Origin: Rhizobium sp. P40RR-XXII
GTDB taxonomy: Bacteria; Pseudomonadota; Alphaproteobacteria; Rhizobiales; Rhizobiaceae
DNA length: 64,000 nucleotides
NCBI RefSeq assembly: GCF_012641405.1
Contig: NZ_JABAII010000012.1
Span: 124,001 to 188,000 of the forward strand
Reading direction: 5' to 3'
Shown here: positions 61,324-64,000 of the stretch, one piece after another
Layout: each line of letters begins with the position of its first letter
How positions within the stretch are numbered: the first letter of the stretch is position 1
The notes under the pieces: generated by a model
What the model was told of the DNA's origin: nothing
The model's input: the letters and a program-made list of their open reading frames with translations, nothing else
Databases searched by the model: none
Program-made: the position numbers and the translations under genes

Positions 61324-61351
61324 AAACCCGGCGACCGAGATCGCCGGGTTT
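61324..61351. terminator. Terminator after the TetR gene
   Basis: AAACCCGGCGA (61324-61334) pairs with TCGCCGGGTTT (61341-61351) across CCGAGA. It sits between the convergent TetR and exported-protein genes and matches the aspS terminator almost base for base. Confidence 0.85.
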
Positions 61352-61375
61352 CCGAATAGTGCCGGGAGCGGCGGC

Positions 61376-62563
61376 TTAGTCGTTCGAGGAAACCTTGAGG
61401 CCGATGACCTGCGGGATCGAGTTCGGAGCGCCCATGGCGGCGCCGATGATCATCGGCACCGGTACCGGCTTGCCCGGAGCGGCGGTGACGGTCAGGCTCT
61501 TCGGATTGTCGAGATAGGCGCTGACAGCTGTGGACACGGCGTTCTGCAGTTCCGGAATGTTGAGCTGCGCCATCATGATCGGCGTCATCGCCTTCAGCGT
61601 ATCTGCCAGCTGCTTGCCCGTGACGCCCTGCTGCTTGCCGGCGAAATCGAGCGCGCGCGCGGTAATCGAGGCGTCGTCGAAGCGGATCGCAGCGCTGTTG
61701 AAGGTCAGCTGCTGGAGGAGGCCTAGCATGGCGAGGCCAGCCGACTGTTGCGCTTCCTGCTGGTTCGGATTGGAGCGAACCGTCTTGAGCGCTTCCTGCA
61801 TCGACTTCGCGAAAGCGGGCGTGTAGCCGGAAATGCTGAAGGCGAGGTTCAGCTTGCCGATATCCTTGAAGTCGAAGGAATATTCGGTGATGTCGATCGT
61901 GCCCGGACCGATCTCCCAGCTGCCCTTCATCGCGATGGTGCCATCGATCTGCTGCAGCTTGAGCGCTTCGATCGCTTCCTTGGACTTCTGGTCGTCGACC
62001 TTGCTGAGATCGGCTTTGACACCGTTGATCTTTGCGTCGAAGTCGAGGCCCGACTTGTCGTCGCGCTTGTTCATTGTCGCGTCGGCGCCCTCGATCGAGA
62101 ACACTTCGGTGCCGTCCTTGGTGACGGAGACCTCTCCTGCATGGGCACTCTTGTAGTAGAGAAGCGAGGCGAGGTCGCCCTTGGTTGCGTCAGCCGGAAT
62201 TTCGACGCCGCTCAGCTTGAGGTCGCTGGCGGAAACAGCCGCGCCATCTTTTTTGAAATCGACATCCGCGAAGTCGATTTCCTCGATCGTGTAACCGCCG
62301 TTGTTTTCTTCGACGCCGTCCATGGTGATGTCGCCGAGCGGGATGCTGTCTTCCATGCCGGCCGCCTTGAAGCTTGCGCCCTTCAGCGTCACGGTGCTAC
62401 CGTCGACATCGATACCTCCAGCAGCAATCGAAGCGCCCTGCTGGCCGTAGATGTCGTTGATCTTCTTCAGCAGGTCGTTGCCATCAAGGGCGAAGGCCGA
62501 GCTGGCGAAGGACAGGATGGCTGCGCTGCAGAGCATCAGCCGCGTGGTCCGATAGAAAGTCAT
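61376..62563 (-). CDS. Exported protein of unknown function
   Basis: A 395-residue protein with a clear signal peptide (MTFYRTTRLMLCSAAILSFA, cleavage near AFA, residue 25). The mature part repeats motifs such as GIDVDGSTVTLKGASF, IDFADVDFKK and GTIDITEYSFDFKDIGKLNL, a beta-rich pattern like large AsmA/DUF945-type periplasmic repeats, but I do not recognise a family. The last 60 residues are more helical with PVPVPMIIGAAMG. ATG 62563 follows GAGGAAA; upstream in-frame residues lack support. It diverges from parC and converges with the TetR gene. Confidence 0.8.
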   Translation of the reverse strand: MTFYRTTRLMLCSAAILSFASSAFALDGNDLLKKINDIYGQQGASIAAGGIDVDGSTVTLKGASFKAAGMEDSIPLGDITMDGVEENNGGYTIEEIDFADVDFKKDGAAVSASDLKLSGVEIPADATKGDLASLLYYKSAHAGEVSVTKDGTEVFSIEGADATMNKRDDKSGLDFDAKINGVKADLSKVDDQKSKEAIEALKLQQIDGTIAMKGSWEIGPGTIDITEYSFDFKDIGKLNLAFSISGYTPAFAKSMQEALKTVRSNPNQQEAQQSAGLAMLGLLQQLTFNSAAIRFDDASITARALDFAGKQQGVTGKQLADTLKAMTPIMMAQLNIPELQNAVSTAVSAYLDNPKSLTVTAAPGKPVPVPMIIGAAMGAPNSIPQVIGLKVSSND

Positions 62564-62794
62564 TATGGCGTTTCCTCGTTGAGCCGGTGGTATCGGCGGG
62601 GGTGTACAGATTGCGCGTGTACTGCGCCGACTTATATTGGTCTTTCTCCGAAAATCCAATGACAATGAGTGTAGGGCGCGAGTGCAGCAAAAATGTATCT
62701 GCAACCATCTCGCCGGACGCCTGAAACGCCTTCATCCACAGGTGCTTTTCGCTGATTTCTTGCCGGGAATCGCCATCTCCGATAGTCAAGGACC

Positions 62795-64000
62795 ATGGGA
62801 CAAAATCTTACACCGCCGTCCGGTGACGGCGACGACAACATCGTTCCGGTCGACCTGAAGGCCGCGCTCGAAGAGCGCTATCTGGCCTATGCTTTGTCGA
62901 CCATTACGCAACGCGCGCTTCCCGACGTCCGCGACGGGTTGAAGCCGGTGCATCGCCGCATCGTTTATGCGATGAGCGAGATGGGGCTGCGTCCCAATGC
63001 CGCCTTCCGCAAATGCGCCAAGATCGTCGGCGAGGTGATGGGTAACTATCACCCGCATGGCGACCAGTCGATCTATGACGCGCTGGCGCGTCTCGCGCAG
63101 GATTTCTCTCAGCGTTACACGCTGGTCAACGGCCAAGGCAATTTCGGCAATATCGACGGCGATAGCCCGGCCGCGATGCGTTATACCGAATCCAAGATGA
63201 CGGCGGTTTCCGAACTGCTGCTCGAAGGCATCGATCAGGATGCGGTCGATTTTCGCGATACCTACGACGAATCGAATTCCGAACCGATCGTCCTGCCGGG
63301 CGCGTTCCCCAATCTGCTCGCCAACGGCTCCTCCGGCATTGCCGTCGGCATGGCGACCTCCATCCCGTCACACAATGCCCATGAGCTTTGCGACGCCGCG
63401 CTGCATCTGATCAAGGATCGCGATGCCACCGTCGAGAAGCTGGTGGAACTCTATATTCCCGGTCCCGACTTTCCGACCGGCGGCATTATCATCGACGATC
63501 GCCGGAGCATCATTGAAAGCTACAAGACCGGTCGCGGCGGCTTCCGCGTTCGTTCCAAATGGGAGATCGAGGATCTCGGTCGCGGCGGCTACCAGATCGT
63601 CGTCACGGAGATTCCGTTCCAGGTGCAGAAGTCGCGGTTGATCGAAAAGATCGCGGAGTTGCTGCTGTCGCGCAAATTGCCGCTGCTTGAGGATATCCGC
63701 GATGAATCCGCCGAGGATATCCGCGTTGTCCTGATCCCGAAGAGCCGCACCGTCGATGCGACGATCCTGATGGAATCGATGTTCAAGCTCACCGAGCTGG
63801 AGAGCCGCTTCCCGCTCAACATGAATGTCCTGTCCATGGGCCGCATTCCCAAGGTCATGGCCCTGAACGAAGTGCTGAAGGAGTGGCTGGATCATCGCCG
63901 CGAAGTCCTGCTGCGCCGTTCGCGCTTCCGGCTGGCGGCAATCGAGAAGCGCCTCGAAATCCTTGGCGGTTTGCTGGTTGCCTATCTCAACATCGATGAG
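62795..64000 (+). CDS. parC: DNA topoisomerase IV subunit A (partial, C-terminus beyond window)
   Basis: Decatenates sister chromosomes together with ParE. From ATG 62795, 402 codons lie in the window. Visible are AALEERYLAYALSTITQRAL, then the quinolone-determining region HPHGDQSIYDALARLAQ, and the active-site Tyr in AMRYTESKM. VKPVHRRIVYAM-like text (KPVHRRIVYAMSEMGLRP) fits ParC more than GyrA, as do the short N-terminal lead (GQNLTPPSGDGDD) and the following GNYHPHGD. It runs off the right edge; the C-terminal domain is missing. Confidence 0.93.
   Translation, partial: MGQNLTPPSGDGDDNIVPVDLKAALEERYLAYALSTITQRALPDVRDGLKPVHRRIVYAMSEMGLRPNAAFRKCAKIVGEVMGNYHPHGDQSIYDALARLAQDFSQRYTLVNGQGNFGNIDGDSPAAMRYTESKMTAVSELLLEGIDQDAVDFRDTYDESNSEPIVLPGAFPNLLANGSSGIAVGMATSIPSHNAHELCDAALHLIKDRDATVEKLVELYIPGPDFPTGGIIIDDRRSIIESYKTGRGGFRVRSKWEIEDLGRGGYQIVVTEIPFQVQKSRLIEKIAELLLSRKLPLLEDIRDESAEDIRVVLIPKSRTVDATILMESMFKLTELESRFPLNMNVLSMGRIPKVMALNEVLKEWLDHRREVLLRRSRFRLAAIEKRLEILGGLLVAYLNIDE

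Noticed and set aside
1..64000. Search for insertion sequences, prophage, integrases, CRISPR arrays, tRNA and rRNA genes
   Set aside because: No transposase or integrase motifs, no regularly spaced repeats, and no cloverleaf or rRNA-like stretches were seen; the region reads as core chromosome.

Overview
The window is a chromosomal segment of an alphaproteobacterium of the Rhizobiaceae, most probably Rhizobium. Supporting signs are the high GC content, a RopB-type outer-membrane protein, HdaA next to polyphosphate kinase, the uvrC-pgsA-moaD-moaE order, and -35/-10 boxes of the CTTGNC/TATAAG and CTTGAC/CTATGT kind. The window opens inside rpsR and closes inside parC. I see no insertion sequence, phage gene, integrase, CRISPR array, tRNA or rRNA. 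Almost all of it is core genome packed with genes.

Layout. 1-1755: ribosomal proteins S18 and S6 (minus strand, with a long leader) and a histidine phosphatase. 1832-9769: an aldo/keto reductase divergent from the fatty-acid block fabD-fabG-acpP-fabF, followed by mltG, a YicC ribonuclease and gmk. 9813-18363 (minus strand): the envelope block, in transcription order PAP2 phosphatase, lptF, lptG, lptD, a terminator, surA-like, pdxA and rsmA. 18572-21186: pepA-holC, convergent with a GrpB-family gene. 21262-25953: a sugar 1-dehydrogenase-like oxidoreductase divergent from TRAP permease genes, with the TRAP binding-protein gene facing them. 26108-32915: a lipoprotein polysaccharide deacetylase, an ABC-F ATPase, an orphan small protein, DinB, ndk, a lipoprotein plus CGNR regulator pair, and an orphan LivH-type permease.

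32918-39961: moaE, moaD, pgsA, uvrC, a pteridine-reductase-like SDR, ropB, a glutathione transferase and rlmJ. 40043-44072: a molybdopterin oxidoreductase plus Nudix operon, then a lone phnM. 44127-51746: purM-purN, a PerM/AI-2E-type permease, hdaA, ppk1 and ppx. 51814-62563: a secreted phytase-like esterase, a membrane nucleotide cyclase, RNase D, a multicopper oxidase, aspS, a serine hydrolase divergent from a TetR regulator, and an unknown exported protein. 62795 to the end: parC.

Functional themes are membrane lipid and envelope assembly (fab genes, lpt genes, PAP2, pgsA, ropB), nucleotide and phosphate metabolism (gmk, ndk, purMN, ppk1-ppx, phnM), molybdenum cofactor supply (moaDE) with one possible user, and translation (rpsF-rpsR, rsmA, rlmJ, aspS).

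I found no clearly new multi-gene system. The best candidates for follow-up are: a 28-bp palindrome between a CGNR-type regulator/lipoprotein pair and an orphan LivH-like permease (31964-31991); a class III nucleotide cyclase with both base-selecting positions changed; a PAP2 protein whose PSGH motif reads ISGE; a lone phnM behind a perfect 16-bp palindrome; and a two-gene cytoplasmic molybdoenzyme/Nudix operon. Motifs and coordinates were read directly from the sequence. Family assignments rest on recognition, not on a database search.
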